Assembly (NCBI GenBank): GCA_020718965.1
Contig: DYRE01000134.1
Span: forward strand, 1 to 6,383
Length of the DNA: 6,383 nt
Reading direction: 5' to 3'
Origin: Desulfomonile tiedjei
GTDB lineage: Bacteria; Desulfobacterota; Desulfomonilia; Desulfomonilales; Desulfomonilaceae
Part shown: positions 5,848 to 6,383 of the stretch, in pieces
Position numbering within the stretch: position 1 is the stretch's first letter
How the letters are laid out: each line of letters opens with the position of its first letter
Notes under the pieces: generated by a model
What the model saw: the letters and a program-made list of their open reading frames with translations, nothing else
Database searches by the model: none
Told to the model about the DNA's origin: nothing
Position numbers and translations under genes: made by a program

Positions 5848-6383
5848 CCTGATCGTCCCACCAAAAAATTGGTTCTATCAATATCCGCGGCTATTGGAGC
5901 CATCCTTGGTCTAATTCTAATTTTATTGGGTTATTACGCTCCCGATTTCAGAAAAGCCTTTGATTCAGAGAAAAACAGGCCCGCCAGATTGGTCACCGAC
6001 CGAAATGGGCGGATCCTGAAGTTTATTGCCGATGAAAATGGAGAAGTAGGAATTTGGAAGAACCTGGAGAAAATACCGAATACCCTAATTCAGGCCACAA
6101 TCTATTCCGAAGACCGAAGATTCTTTTATCATCCCGGTTTTGACCCTCTTGCGATAATCAGAGCCGCCTACACCAACCTGAAACATCAGAGGCAAATATC
6201 CGGAGCTTCAACAATATCACAACAGGTGGTAAGATTACTAAACCCCCGCCCTAGAAACTACACTTCAAAACTGATCGAACTCTTGGAAAGCCTAAAACTT
6301 GAGGCGCAACTTTCCAAGAACGAGATTCTGGAACTTTATCTCAACATGGTTCCCATGGGAGGCCAGCTTAGAGGCGCAGGTAT
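5845..6383 (+). CDS. pbpC: Penicillin-binding protein 1C, N-terminal transglycosylase part (3' partial)
   Basis: The first 179 codons of a gene running off the right edge encode a membrane-anchored peptidoglycan glycosyltransferase (family GT51), which polymerises lipid II into glycan strands at the periplasmic face. ATG 5845 has AGGA at 5836-5839, and the protein opens with basic MPDRPTKK and one membrane anchor at about 9-31. GT51 motifs follow in order: IYSEDRRFFYHPGFDP (86-101), with Glu89 the expected catalytic residue; ISGASTISQQVVRLL (118-132); and LIELLESLKLEAQLSKNEILELYLN (143-167), then MVPMGGQLRGAG. The RLLNPRPRNYTSKL stretch after motif II and the GGQLRGAG ending of motif III are like PBP1C rather than PBP1A or 1B, where YLN is usually followed by a different loop. 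The transpeptidase and PBP1C C-terminal domains should lie beyond the window. No strong promoter is visible in the 78-base gap upstream, so expression may depend on read-through from the ligase operon. Confidence 0.9.
   Translation, partial: MPDRPTKKLVLSISAAIGAILGLILILLGYYAPDFRKAFDSEKNRPARLVTDRNGRILKFIADENGEVGIWKNLEKIPNTLIQATIYSEDRRFFYHPGFDPLAIIRAAYTNLKHQRQISGASTISQQVVRLLNPRPRNYTSKLIELLESLKLEAQLSKNEILELYLNMVPMGGQLRGAG

Overview
The window looks like a chromosomal segment of an anaerobic, Gram-negative bacterium, most plausibly a Desulfobacterota (former Deltaproteobacteria) lineage with aromatic or organic-acid metabolism. This taxonomic guess is inference. It rests on the moderate GC content, a TRAP uptake operon beside an AMP-forming CoA ligase, a giant cadherin-like surface protein and a penicillin-binding protein 1C gene. 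No sequence comparison was possible. All supported genes are on the + strand.

Layout. Bases 1-1167 are the 3' end of a large secreted or surface protein: one cadherin-like repeat, then a C-terminal region I do not recognise that ends in three evenly spaced copies of an 11-residue motif. A strong intrinsic terminator (1201-1231) closes that unit. After a short leader comes a complete TRAP transporter in the order periplasmic binding protein (1295-2320), small membrane subunit (2387-2866) and large permease (2863-4164). It is followed by a phenylacetate-CoA-ligase-family enzyme (4216-5559) and a 66-residue small protein (5566-5766). The last gene, running off the right edge from 5845, is the N-terminal transglycosylase half of PBP1C. 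A track of closed ORFs would miss it because it has no stop in the window.

How the genes work together. The simplest reading is an uptake-and-activation cassette: the TRAP system imports a carboxylate, probably aromatic, using an ion gradient, and the ligase traps it in the cell as its CoA thioester. No terminator is seen between the binding-protein gene and pbpC, so the small gene and pbpC could be co-transcribed with the cassette. A perfect 13-bp inverted repeat has its left arm over the stop codon of the small gene and its right arm over the ribosome-binding site and start codon of pbpC. That geometry would suit translational coupling and is the least ordinary signal here.

No RNA genes, insertion sequences, CRISPR arrays, attachment sites or origins were seen, and no gene is supported on the minus strand. 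No gene-free stretch exceeds 300 bases; the longest is 1168-1294. Apart from the inverted repeat and the adhesin tail, the content is well-known families in an ordinary arrangement.
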